NCBI RefSeq assembly: GCF_000004075.3
Contig: NC_026655.2
Coordinates: 26,025,489 to 26,089,488 of the forward strand
Reading direction: 5' to 3'
Source: Cucumis sativus
Taxonomy: Eukaryota > Streptophyta > Magnoliopsida > Cucurbitales > Cucurbitaceae
Length of the DNA: 64,000 nucleotides
A program made the translations under genes and the position numbers. This document shows, in pieces, positions 52,637 to 64,000 of the stretch. Numbering within the stretch: the stretch's first letter is position 1; every line of letters begins with the position of its first letter. Below the pieces are notes generated by a model. The model made no database searches and was not told where the DNA came from. It was given only the letters and a program-made list of their open reading frames with translations.

Positions 52637-54680
52637 TTTTTTTTCCAAATAAAATGATTGATTGATTTGAACGTCCAGTTTCTATATATAATAGATTACG
52701 AAGGCTTGTTTGTTTGTAACCTTGTAGGCCAAAAAATTTAGATAAATACAGTTTAATTTGTTGCACGTATATGACACAATGTGTTGTGAATTTACGACGA
52801 AAAATAATTCGTTTTTTATTTTTAGAAAATATCATTTTGAACTCAAAGTTTGGATTTATATCAATTTTCAAACTGTATCAATTTAAACTCTAAATTCTAG
52901 AGTTTTTCTTTTCTTTTCTTTTTTTTTTTTTTTCGATTTTTCTGGTTATTCTTATTCTTCTCTATTATAATTGGAGGGTTTAAATTGATACAATTGTAAA
53001 AGCTAAAGATTTGGATTGATACAAATATGAAAGTTTATGGACTAATTTGATATAAATATTAATTTGAACCTCAAATTAATACAATTATTATTTTACGGTT
53101 TAAATATAGATAAAACTCCAAAAGTTCGGGTTTAAATTGATTTTTTATTTATCATTTAAGAACATCTTTTGGTTCTTAAGTAAGATAGGAACTAAGAAAC
53201 TGAGAGGAAATAAACTTTCATTTTCAAAAACAAAAAACAAAATAGTTACGAGATGACATCTCATTTGAAGACCATATTTCGTTTTATTCGATTTTTAAAC
53301 AAAATATAATATATTTGGTTGTTTTTTTTTCACAAATGGGTAAAAGCATTTTTTACCTTCTTAAAAACACAACTATCTCTTAAGTCAAAATTTAAAAAAA
53401 AAATCAAGTACTTTTTTATCTTGTTAATTTTGATAAATAGAATAAACTGAAAAATAGTTACACTCCGTGTCACAAATTAAAACGCATGGAGTTTACTATT
53501 TTTTAAATAAGTTTCAGCTTTGTCCTTCCTTATCATCGTCTTTCTTCTCTTCTCTTCTTTGATCTTTTTTCTTTTCCTCTTATGCAATATTTTTTGTAAT
53601 GTCTTTTTCTCTTCTTCTGTAACTTTTTTAAAAAAATTATTTCCATTTTCCCTTCGTCCTTTTCATCTTCTTTCTTCTGCAACTTTTCTTTTCCTACCCA
53701 TCGTCTTTTTCTCTCTTTCTGTATTTTTTTTTGTTTCTTTTCCTTTCCATCGTTTTTCCTTTCTTCGGTATAATTTTAATCTTTAATAGTTTTTTTCAAA
53801 CTGTTATTTAGTTCAAGATCGTGTGCTAAATATAAAAGATCGTGAAAAAAATCGTTGGTATATTCGATTGCCAAATGTGTAAAATGATTGTGTACCAAAA
53901 TAGTCAAATCTAAACGATCGCGTACCAAAAAAATCTTGAAAAAAATCGTTGAGATTTGTCTACCCTAATTTAACGATCAAATACTTTGTGCCAAATGTAT
54001 ACGATAGTGTGTCAAATCAAAATGATTGCATACAAAAAATTCTTGAAAAAAAAAATCGTTTAGATTTGGCTACCAAGATTTAAACGAACAAATTTAAACG
54101 ATTAAATTAAACGTGTGTCAATTTAAACGATCGCGTACCAAAAAAATCGTTTAGATTTCTCTACCAAAATATAAATGATCAAATCTAAACGATCGTATAA
54201 AGAAGAATAGCCAAACGATCGTTTCTCAAATGTATTACGCACTAAATACCAACTAATCCCGGGACTTTTTTGGAATTTTTCTTCGTGGGCCTGTGGGTTT
54301 TTTCCGTTTTTGAAATTGTTCTATATCATGTAAATATTTTGTCACTTTGTTTTATTTTTGTAAAGACTCTTATTTTTTTTTCTTTTTCAAAATATGAATG
54401 ACAAAATAAGAAAATTATAAGTAAAATTAGTGCTTATTGTGGCCTTAATTGTAAAAGAAAAAAAAGTTATAATTGTAAAAGAAATAAATAGCTCTAGGTC
54501 TTTTTTAAAAAAAAAAATTATAAATGAATATGTGTGTACTATAATATTTTTTTTAAAAAAAAACATAACGAAGAGTTATTAGAATCGATTTAGATTATAT
54601 TGAATTTTCAATAAAAAAAAAAAATAGAATCAACACTTTTTGAATTATTTCAAATACAAATCAATATGTTCAATTTTATA

Positions 54681-55721
54681 TCAATCAAACACCGACGGAT
54701 AAATAGGTGTGGAATCAACATGGAACATGCCATAAAATTGTGACTCCCCTTCTGGCTTTTCATTCTCATTGAATAAACTTCTGATAAATCCTTCAATATA
54801 AATATTTGGCTTCATTGGTGTCCCCTTCCCAGAGGTAATATGATTCTTAAAATTCAAAATTGTACGTAAGTGCAAGCGATGGGCCTGCACCATAATTCCC
54901 GTTGGTCGGCCACCCGGTTTCCCCAATTGCAATGGCGACATCTCCAACACATGCCTTATCGATTGCGGCATGAAAGGCATCCACCATTTCATCAAAGATG
55001 TTGTTATAACTTAAGTCCCCGTCAGTTTCGTATCGGGGGGTTTTGTTCTGTTTGGGAAGTGAATGTTGCATAACCCAAACTTATATTATTTGTGTATCCC
55101 GTGTAAGCATATGCATCATAGGGATATAAGCTAAGCATCAAAGGCGAGCCTTGTCCCCATAAGAACTTAAGGATTCCTTTCATGTTCTCAAGAACGTTTG
55201 GGTCAAAAGCGCCACTAGATGGAGGGCTTTTGAACCCCCAAAGCGGTTAAGCCAACCATCGTGGTGATTTTCACTTGTCCGAGGTAACGACTGTTGAGGA
55301 GATCTTGAAGGGATCTCATGACAGGCAATATGTTGTCGTCCAGTCCCGGTATGACCTTGTCACCAACAACGATGTAGTTGATGGTGAACTCGCCGATGAA
55401 TGGTACGACGTACTTGACAAACCACTCCTCCACCGCCGTGTGATTGGTCGCCTGGTTTGATATCAACTCGCCCGGTACGCTAAAAGAGACTTCGATATTT
55501 GTGCCACGAAACTGTTCGAGAATATCGAGATTTGGTTCATTGAATCGAATGCGACGAATGTTGTATTTTTCACAGAGTTGCACCACCTTCCATGGTGGTG
55601 GGAGGTTGTTACCCTCAGATCCATAATATGCACCGACAAGAATGTTGTTTCCTCTCACAACAATAGATGACATTGCTACCATGAACAATAGGGCAATCGC
55701 ATGGAAATTATGCTTTGCCAT
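54681..55721 (-). pseudogene. GH17 copy H (three single-base insertions)
   Basis: Aligns end to end with copy C but is 3 bp longer. It has an extra T at 55228-55231 (about residue 164), an extra T at 55026-55028 and an extra A at 54856-54859. The N-terminal open part runs to about residue 163 and then ends in QKPSI. The surrounding spacer of this unit also has many extra single bases, which points to poor consensus quality here. Confidence 0.75.
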
Positions 55722-57767
55722 TTTTTTTTTCCAAATAAAAATGATTGATTGATTTGAACGTCCAGTTTCTATATATAATAGATTACGAAGGCTTGTTTGT
55801 TTTGTAACCTTGTAGGCCAAAAAATTTAGATAAATACAGTTTAATTTGTTGCACGTATATGACACAATGTGTTGTGAATTTACGACGAAAAATAATTCGT
55901 TTTTTATTTTTAGAAAATATCATTTTGAACTCAAAGTTTGGATTTATATCAATTTTCAAACTGTATCAATTTAAACTCTAAATTCTTAGAGTTTTTCTTT
56001 TTTTTCTTTTTTTTTTTTTTCGATTTTTCTGGTTATTCTTATTCTTCTCTATTATAATTGGAGGGTTTAAATTGATACAATTGTAAAAGCTAAAAGATTT
56101 GGATTGATACAAATATGAAAGTTTATGGACTAATTTGATATAAATATTAATTTGAACCTCAAATTAATACAATTATTATTTTACGGTTTAAATATAGATA
56201 AAACTCCAAAAGTTCGGGTTTAAATTGATTTTTTATTTATCATTTAAGAACATCTTTTGGTTCTTAAGTAAGATAGGAACTAAGAAACTGAGAGGAAATA
56301 AACTTTCATTTTCAAAAACAAAAAACAAAAATAGTTACGAGATGACATCTCATTTGAAGACCATATTTCGTTTTATTCGATTTTTTAAACAAAATATAAT
56401 ATATTTGGTTGTTTTTTTTTTTCACAAATGGGTAAAAGCATTTTTTACCTTCTTAAAAACACAACTACATCTTAAGTCAAAATTTAAAAAAAAAATCAAG
56501 TACTTTTTATCTTGTTAATTTTGATAAATAGAATAAACTGAAAAATAGTTACACTCCGTGTCACAAATTAAAACGCATGGAGTTTACTATTTTTTAAATA
56601 AGTTTCAGCTTTGTCCTTCCTTATCATCGTCTTTCTTCTCTTCTCTTCTTTGATCTTTTTTCTTTTCCTCTTATGCAATATTTTTTGTATGTCTTTTTCT
56701 CTTCTTCTGTAACTTTTTTAAAAAAATTATTTCCATTTTCCCTTCGTCCTTTTCATCTTCTTTCTTCTGCAACTTTTTTCTTTTCCTACCCCATCGTCTT
56801 TTTCTCTCTTTCTGTATTTTTTTTTGTTCTTTTCCTTTCCATCGTTTTTCCTTTCTTCGGTAATTTTAATCTTTAATAGTTTTTTCAAACTGTTATTTAG
56901 TTCAAGATCGTGTGCTAAATATAAAAGATCGTGAAAAAAATCGTTTGGTATATATTCGATTGCCAAATGTGTAAAATGATTGTGTACCAAAATAGTCAAA
57001 TCTAAACGATCGCGTACCAAAAAAATCTTGAAAAAAATCGTTGAGATTTGTCTACCCTAATTTAACGATCAAATACTTTGTGCCAAATGTATACGATAGT
57101 GTGTCAAATCAAAATGATTGCATACAAAAAATTCTTGAAAAAAAAAATCGTTTAGATTTGGCTACCAAGATTTAAACGAACAAATTTAAACGATTAAATT
57201 AAACGTGTGTCAATTTAAACGATCGCGTACCAAAAAAATCGTTTAGATTTCTCTACCAAAATATAAATGATCAAATCTAAACGATCGTATAAAGAAGAAT
57301 AGCCAAACGATCGTTTCTCAAATGTATTACGCACTAAATACCAACTAATCCCGGGACTTTTTTGGAATTTTTCTTCGTGGGCCTGTGGGTTTTTTCCGTT
57401 TTTGAAATTGTTCTATATCATGTAAATATTTTGTCACTTTGTTTTATTTTTGTAAAGACTCTTATTTTTTTTCTTTTTCAAAATATGAATGACAAAATAA
57501 GAAAATTATAAGTAAAATTAGTGCTTATGTGGCCTTAATTGTAAAAGAAAAAAAAGTTATAATTGTAAAAGAAATAAATAGCTCTAGGTCTTTTTTAAAA
57601 AAAAAAATTAAATGAATATGTGTGTACTATAATATTTTTTTTAAAAAAAAACATAACGAAGAGTTATTAGAATCGATTTAGATTATATTGAATTTTCAAA
57701 AAAAAAAAAAATAGAATCAACACTTTTTGAATTATTTCAAATACAAATCAATATGTTCAATTTTATA

Positions 57768-58805
57768 TCAATCAAACACCGACGGATAAATAGGTGTGGG
57801 AATCAACATAACACATGCCATAAAATTGTGACTCCCCTTCTGGCTTTTCATTCTCATTGAATAAACTTCTGATAAATCCTTCAATATAAATATTTGGCTT
57901 CATTGGTGTCCCCTTCCCAGAGGTAATATGATTCTTAAAATTCAAATTGTACGTAAGTGCAAGCGATGGGCCTGCACCATAATTCCCGTTGGTCGGCCAC
58001 CCGGTTTCCCCAATTGCAATGGCGACATCTCCAACACATGCCTTATCGATTGCGGCATGAAAGGCATCCACCATTTCATCAAAGATGTTGTTATAACTTA
58101 AGTCCCCGTCAGTTCGTATCGGGGGTTTTGTTCTGTTTGGGAAGTGAATGTTGCATAACCCAAACTTATATTATTTGTGTATCCCGTGTAAGCATATGCA
58201 TCATAGGGATATAAGCTAAGCATCAAAGGCGAGCCTTGTCCCCATAAGAACTTAAGGATTCCTTTCATGTTCTCAAGAACGTTTGGGTCAAAAGCGCCAC
58301 TAGATGGAGGGCTTTGAACCCCCAAAGCGGTTAAGCCAACCATCGTGGTGATTTTCACTTGTCCGAGGTAACGACTGTTGAGGAGATCTTGAAGGGATCT
58401 CATGACAGGCAATATGTTGTCGTCCAGTCCCGGTATGACCTTGTCACCAACAACGATGTAGTTGATGGTGAACTCGCCGATGAATGGTACGACGTACTTG
58501 ACAAACCACTCCTCCACCGCCGTGTGATTGGTCGCCTGGTTTGATATCAACTCGCCCGGTACGCTAAAAGAGACTTCGATATTTGTGCCACGAAACTGTT
58601 CGAGAATATCGAGATTTGGTTCATTGAATCGAATGCGACGAATGTTGTATTTTTCACAGAGTTGCACCACCTTCCATGGTGGTGGGAGGTTGTTACCCTC
58701 AGATCCATAATATGCACCGACAAGAATGTTGTTTCCTCTCACAACAATAGATGACATTGCTACCATGAACAATAGGGCAATCGCATGGAAATTATGCTTT
58801 GCCAT
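57768..58805 (-). pseudogene. GH17 copy I (five-G run plus altered C terminus)
   Basis: Aligns end to end with copy C. The G-run at 58121-58125 has five G, shifting the frame near residue 228. Close to the C terminus an extra G at 57798-57800 and a nearby ATGGAA to ATAACA-type change replace the last residues (MCYVDSHTYLSVGV instead of MFHVDSTPIYPSVFD). The C-terminal cluster of changes is not a plain homopolymer effect. Confidence 0.75.
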
Positions 58806-60834
58806 TTTTTTTTCCAAATAAAATGATTGATTGATTTGAACGTCCAGTTTCTATATATAATAGATTACGAAGGCTTGTTTGTTTGTAACCTTGTAGGCCA
58901 AAAAATTTAGATAAATACAGTTTAATTTGTTGCACGTATATGACACAATGTGTTGTGAATTTACGACGAAAAATAATTCGTTTTTTATTTTTAGAAAATA
59001 TCATTTTGAACTCAAAGTTTGGATTTATATCAATTTTCAAACTGTATCAATTTAAACTCTAAATTCTAGAGTTTTTCTTTTCTTTTCTTTTTTTTTTTTC
59101 GATTTTTCTGGTTATTCTTATTCTTCTCTATTATAATTGGAGGGTTTAAATTGATACAATTGTAAAAGCTAAAGATTTGGATTGATACAAATATGAAAGT
59201 TTATGGACTAATTTGATATAAATATTAATTTGAACCTCAAATTAATACAATTATTATTTTACGGTTTAAATATAGATAAAACTCCAAAAGTTCGGGTTTA
59301 AATTGATTTTTTATTTATCATTTAAGAACATCTTTTGGTTCTTAAGTAAGATAGGAACTAAGAAACTGAGAGGAAATAAACTTTCATTTTCAAAAACAAA
59401 AAACAAAATAGTTACGAGATGACATCTCATTTGAAGACCATATTTCGTTTTATTCGATTTTTAAACAAAATATAATATATTTGGTTGTTTTTTTTTCACA
59501 AATGGGTAAAAGCATTTTTTACCTTCTTAAAAACACAACTACATCTTAAGTCAAAATTTAAAAAAAAAATCAAGTACTTTTTATCTTGTTAATTTTGATA
59601 AATAGAATAAACTGAAAAATAGTTACACTCCGTGTCACAAATTAAAACGCATGGAGTTTACTATTTTTTAAATAAGTTTCAGCTTTGTCCTTCCTTATCA
59701 TCGTCTTTCTTCTCTTCTCTTCTTTGATCTTTTTTCTTTTCCTCTTATGCAATATTTTTTGTATGTCTTTTTCTCTTCTTCTGTAACTTTTTTAAAAAAA
59801 TTATTTCCATTTTCCCTTCGTCCTTTTCATCTTCTTTCTTCTGCAACTTTTCTTTTCCTACCCATCGTCTTTTTCTCTCTTTCTGTATTTTTTTTGTTCT
59901 TTTCCTTTCCATCGTTTTTCCTTTCTTCGGTAATTTTAATCTTTAATAGTTTTTTCAAACTGTTATTTAGTTCAAGATCGTGTGCTAAATATAAAAGATC
60001 GTGAAAAAAATCGTTGGTATATTCGATTGCCAAATGTGTAAAATGATTGTGTACCAAAATAGTCAAATCTAAACGATCGCGTACCAAAAAAATCTTGAAA
60101 AAAATCGTTGAGATTTGTCTACCCTAATTTAACGATCAAATACTTTGTGCCAAATGTATACGATAGTGTGTCAAATCAAAATGATTGCATACAAAAAATT
60201 CTTGAAAAAAAAAATCGTTTAGATTTGGCTACCAAGATTTAAACGAACAAATTTAAACGATTAAATTAAACGTGTGTCAATTTAAACGATCGCGTACCAA
60301 AAAAATCGTTTAGATTTCTCTACCAAAATATAAATGATCAAATCGAAACGATCGTATAAAGAAGAATAGCCAAACGATCGTTTCTCAAATGTATTACGCA
60401 CTAAATACCAACTAATCCCGGGACTTTTTTGGAATTTTTCTTCGTGGGCCTGTGGGTTTTTTCCGTTTTTGAAATTGTTCTATATCATGTAAATATTTTG
60501 TCACTTTGTTTTATTTTTGTAAAGACTCTTATTTTTTTTCTTTTTCAAAATATGAATGACAAAATAAGAAAATTATAAGTAAAATTAGTGCTTATGTGGC
60601 CTTAATTGTAAAAGAAAAAAAAGTTATAATTGTAAAAGAAATAAATAGCTCTAGGTCTTTTTTTAAAAAAAAATTATAAATGAATATGTGTGTACTATAA
60701 TATTTTTTTAAAAAAAAACATAACGAAGAGTTATTAGAATCGATTTAGATTATATTGAATTTTCAATAAAAAAAAAAATAGAATCAACACTTTTTGAATT
60801 ATTTCAAATACAAATCAATATGTTCAATTTTATA

Positions 60835-61872
60835 TCAATCAAACACCGACGGATAAATAGGTGTGGAATCAACATGGAACATGCCATAAAATTGTGACTC
60901 CCCTTCTGGCTTTTCATTCTCATTGAATAAACTTCTGATAAATCCTTCAATATAAATATTTGGCTTCATTGGTGTCCCCTTCCCAGAGGTAATATGATTC
61001 TTAAAATTCAAATTGTACGTAAGTGCAAGCGATGGGCCTGCACCATAATTCCCGTTGGTCGGCCACCCGGTTTCCCCAATTGCAATGGCGACATCTCCAA
61101 CACATGCCTTATCGATTGCGGCATGAAAGGCATCCACCATTTCATCAAAGATGTTGTTATAACTTAAGTCCCCGTCAGTTCGTATCGGGGGGTTTTGTTC
61201 TGTTTGGGAAGTGAATGTTGCATAACCCAAACTTATATTATTTGTGTATCCCGTGTAAGCATATGCATCATAGGGATATAAGCTAAGCATCAAAGGCGAG
61301 CCTTGTCCCCATAAGAACTTAAGGATTCCTTTCATGTTCTCAAGAACGTTTGGGTCAAAAGCGCCACTAGATGGAGGGCTTTGAACCCCCAAAGCGGTTA
61401 AGCCAACCATCGTGGTGATTTTCACTTGTCCGAGGTAACGACTGTTGAGGAGATCTTGAAGGGATCTCATGACAGGCAATATGTTGTCGTCCAGTCCCGG
61501 TATGACCTTGTCACCAACAACGATGTAGTTGATGGTGAACTCGCCGATGAATGGTACGACGTACTTGACAAACCACTCCTCCACCGCCGTGTGATTGGTC
61601 GCCTGGTTTGATATCAACTCGCCCGTACGCTAAAAGAGACTTCGATATTTGTGCCACGAAACTGTTCGAGAATATCGAGATTTGGTTCATTGAATCGAAT
61701 GCGACGAATGTTGTATTTTTCACAGAGTTGCACCACCTTTCCATGGTGGTGGGAGGTTGTTACCCTCAGATCCATAATATGCACCGACAAGAATGTTGTT
61801 TCCTCTCACAACAATAGATGACATTGCTACCATGAACAATAGGGCAATCGCATGGAAATTATGCTTTGCCAT
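60835..61872 (-). pseudogene. GH17 copy J (two compensating single-base indels)
   Basis: Last full copy of the array. An extra T at 61738-61740 (about residue 44) and a missing G at 61624-61625 (about residue 83) shift and then restore the frame. The 260-residue part from about residue 86 to the normal stop is open and keeps GDK and GETGWP. Its upstream DNA matches the array to about 62050 and then becomes copy-A-like flank, so its distal promoter differs from that of the other copies. Confidence 0.75.
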
Positions 61873-62400
61873 TTTTTTTTCCAAATAAAATGATTGATTG
61901 ATTTGAACGTCCAGTTTCTATATATAATAGATTAAGAAGGCTTGTTTGTTTGTAACCTTGTAGGCCAAAAAATTTAGATAAATACAGTTTAATTTGTTGC
62001 ACGTATATGACACAATGTGTTGTGAATTTACGACGAAAAATAATTCGTTTTTTCTTTTTTAACAAATATCAATTTGTACTCAAACTTTGGATTTATATAA
62101 ATTTACAACTTCTACTAACAATAATTTGTATCAATTTAAACTCTAAATTTTAGAGTTTGTTTTTTTCGATTTTTTCGGTTATTCTTATTCTTCTCTGTTA
62201 AAATTGGAGGGTTTAAATTGATACAATTGTAAAAGTTAAAGATTTGGATTGATACAAATATGAAAGTTTAGGGACTAATTTGATATAAATATTAATTTGA
62301 ACCTCAATTTAATACAATTATTATTTTAATGTTTAACTATAGATAAAACTCCAAAAGTTTGGGTCTAAATTGATATATTTATTTAATCATTTAAGAACAT

Positions 62401-62779
62401 CTTTAACTAATTCCAACCCTCCCTTTTTCTCTACTATAATAACAACAATAACTATAAACACGTATTGATTAGCATATGTATTTGGTTTTTTTTTTAAGTT
62501 AGATCCTCCATTCACGTATTTGTCACATTATGAACATATATATTAGTATCAAATACGTGCCTAGCTGATAACGATTCTCTGCACTGTGAAGTATTTGTAC
62601 TTCAATAGGTAGACAACCTAAGTGATGTTAAGATGCACCTTAGCAAAGCTAGCAAGAAAGGTGGACTAAAATTTATTGTGTAGATTGCATTGATGAGTGG
62701 AGGTCGACGCTAAGAGCATCACTAAAAACTAAGTGATGGGAACATAATTAGAAGATAATTAATATGTTCAATTTTATAT
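62401..62779. other. Right flank of the array
   Basis: It continues the ancestral upstream flank of a GH17 copy (CTTTAACTAATTCCAACCC, as at 33873) to about 62460. After that comes unique AT-rich sequence without a gene. Confidence 0.6.
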
Positions 62780-63698
62780 TAAAACACAGGTGAATAGGTG
62801 TGGAATCAACATTCAACATGCCATCAAATTGTGACTCCCCTCGAGGCTTTTCAAATAGTTTGCTTTGTTGGTGTCCCCTTTCCTTAAGTAATATGATTCT
62901 TAAAATTTATATTGTATGCAGCAACAAGCGATGGGTCTACAACATAATTCTCATTGGTTGGCCACGTGGTTTCTCTAATTGCAATGGCGGCATTTTTGAC
63001 ATTTGCCTTATCAATTGCAACATAAAAGGCACCCACCATTTCGTTAAAGATGTTATAACTTTTTAAGTTTCCATCAGTTTGATTTTTCTTTTTTTTTCTG
63101 TTTGGGAAGTGGGAAGTGAATGTTGCATGACGCAAACTTATATTTCCCATGTAATTAGCATATGCTTCACAGGGATATAAGCTAGAAGCATCAAACTTAT
63201 ATTCCCTAAAGAAGATAAGCCAAACAATGTGGTGATTTTCACTTGTCCAAGGAACCAACTATTGAGAAGATCTAGAAGGAATTTCATGGCAGGCAATATG
63301 TTGTTGTCCAATTTAGGTATGACATTTTCACCAACAACCATGTAGTTGATGGTGAAATCATTGATGAATAGTGTGATGCAGTTGACAAACCACTCTTCCA
63401 TCGTCGTGTGATCGGTCGCCCTATTTTTTATCAACTGATTTGGTACACTAAAGGAGAGTTCGATGTATGTGCCACAAAAACTCTTTGATAATATTGAGAT
63501 CTAGTTCATCAAACCGAATGCAACGATTGTTGTATTTTTCACAGAGTTGCACCACCTTCCATGGTGGTGGGAGGTTGTTTGCCTTCAAAGCAATAGTATG
63601 CATCGAGAAGAATGTTGTATATGCATCGACGACAATATTAGATGACAGGGCTACCATGAATAATAGGGCAATCATGTGGAAATTATATGCTTTGCCAT
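62780..63698 (-). pseudogene. GH17 copy K (old, decayed)
   Basis: The minus-strand pieces in order are a MAKH start at 63698, IALLFMVALSSNIVV, NNLPPPWKVVQLCEKYNN, RCIRFDELDLNI, MIKNRATDHTTMEEWFVN, INYMVVGENVIPKLDNN, AYNINFKNHIT, and a remnant of the C-terminal region. Frameshifts, a deletion between about 63200 and 63220 (LSSLG joined to NISLM) and a deletion of about 60-75 bp near 62850 break it. It is clearly more diverged than B-J and not explained by sequencing noise. At the acid/base site it reads GEN rather than GDK. A TATATATA element remains at about 63738-63748. Confidence 0.85.
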
Positions 63699-64000
63699 TT
63701 GTTTCCCTGATGTGATGATTGATTGAAAGTCCAGTTTCTATATATATAAGAGATTATGGAGGCATGTTCGTCTCTAACCTTGTTGCGCAAAAAAAATTAA
63801 AACAGGATAACTACCGTTTTGTTGCATGTGTATGACAAATAAGAGGTGAATTTACAACCAAATTTAAAAAATTACTTTTTAGAAAATATCAATTTGGAGT
63901 TTAAATTGATACATACATATACATACATACTATATATACATATACATACATATTATATATACATGTGATAGTTGCAAATTTAGCAATTAGATTTCAAAAA
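63699..64000. other. Upstream region of copy K with microsatellite
   Basis: Promoter remnant of copy K, similar to the array upstream regions, followed by an imperfect (TATACA/TACA)n microsatellite at about 63910-63965. Confidence 0.6.

Larger units (their letters stand above)
37791..62400. repeat. Tandem array of eight ~3.07-kb units, each with one GH17 gene
   Basis: The units are C 37791-40864, D 40865-43939, E 43940-47014, F 47015-50089, G 50090-53165, H 53166-56253, I 56254-59331 and J 59332-62400. Borders are set at the shared CTTTTGGTTCTTAAGTAAG junction; in J the right end switches to single-copy flank. Each unit holds, left to right, a pyrimidine-rich tract, the hairpin-module block, the gene on the minus strand, its TATA region and a variable C/T-homopolymer tract (in unit B about 37530-37560). 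By eye most units differ by only a few bases plus homopolymer lengths. Head-to-tail order and near-identity fit unequal crossing-over. Confidence 0.95.

Noticed and set aside
38206-60087. Repeated plus- and minus-strand ORFs in the spacers (MQYFLYVFFSSS…, MVRDRLDLTILVHN…)
   Set aside because: They fall in pyrimidine-rich and hairpin-repeat DNA, and their composition follows those tracts. Length varies with homopolymer changes, so no coding constraint is visible.
36816-61611. Conserved plus-strand ORFs of 60-63 residues (MSEVTTVEEILKG…, MVAWFDINSPGTL…, MQAMGLHHNS…) repeated in each unit
   Set aside because: They lie antisense within the GH17 coding sequence and are repeated only because the DNA unit is repeated. 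They have no independent protein features.
36030-62400. Reading the 3-kb periodic structure as a satellite or rDNA-like array
   Set aside because: Each unit contains a recognisable GH17 gene with its TATA element, and no rRNA or satellite sequence was seen.

Overview
This is a nuclear window from a flowering plant. Evidence: GT-AG spliced genes, an AT-rich intergenic background, a miR396 target site in a GRF gene, a peroxisomal jasmonate-pathway reductase, a cytosolic-type tRNA-Leu and LINE/SINE/MITE debris. The gene set is typical of a dicot. The style of the LINE 3' ends and of one MITE suggests Cucurbitaceae, but that is inference from familiarity, not proof.

Left part (1-16.5 kb). The last exon of an unidentified plus-strand gene ends at 101. 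A short four-exon minus-strand gene (444-952) encodes only the N-terminal part of an RNA polymerase III RPC4-like protein. A 24-coding-exon plus-strand gene (3669-16114) encodes CTR9, the TPR scaffold of the PAF1 complex. Its 3.7-kb first intron and its intron 17 hold LINE pieces, a tRNA-derived SINE head and a 230-bp degenerate tandem duplication. The intron-17 LINE has a perfect 16-bp target-site duplication.

Middle part (17.4-29.6 kb). A three-exon growth-regulating factor (QLQ + WRC, with miR396 site) lies on the minus strand, followed by a tRNA-Leu(CAA). OPR3 (12-oxophytodienoate reductase with C-terminal SRL) is on the plus strand, with an upstream G-box and TATA box. Converging on OPR3 is a two-exon GH17 (beta-1,3-glucanase-like) gene on the minus strand.

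Right part (30.8-64 kb). This is a tandem GH17 cluster, all on the minus strand. A diverged intronless copy (A, 32340-33377) is followed by a partial unit (B) and eight head-to-tail units of about 3.07 kb (C to J, 37791-62400). The units look nearly identical in coding and spacer DNA. A decayed copy K lies at the right edge. Only A, C and E have full 345-codon reading frames; the others carry one to three single-base indels, mostly in homopolymers, also frequent in the spacers of units H and I. That pattern raises real doubt about consensus quality inside the array. The unit junction joins the upstream flank of one ancestral copy to the downstream flank of another through a few bases of microhomology. 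The array therefore looks like a recent tandem amplification from one founding duplication.

The most interesting biology is that all legible proteins in the GH17 cluster keep the nucleophile motif (GETGWP) but replace the usual GNE proton-donor motif with GDK. A recently amplified, near-identical family may thus encode catalytically altered or inactive glucanase-like secreted proteins. Each spacer also carries a block of hairpin-forming modules built on an AAACGATCGTTT-type palindrome.
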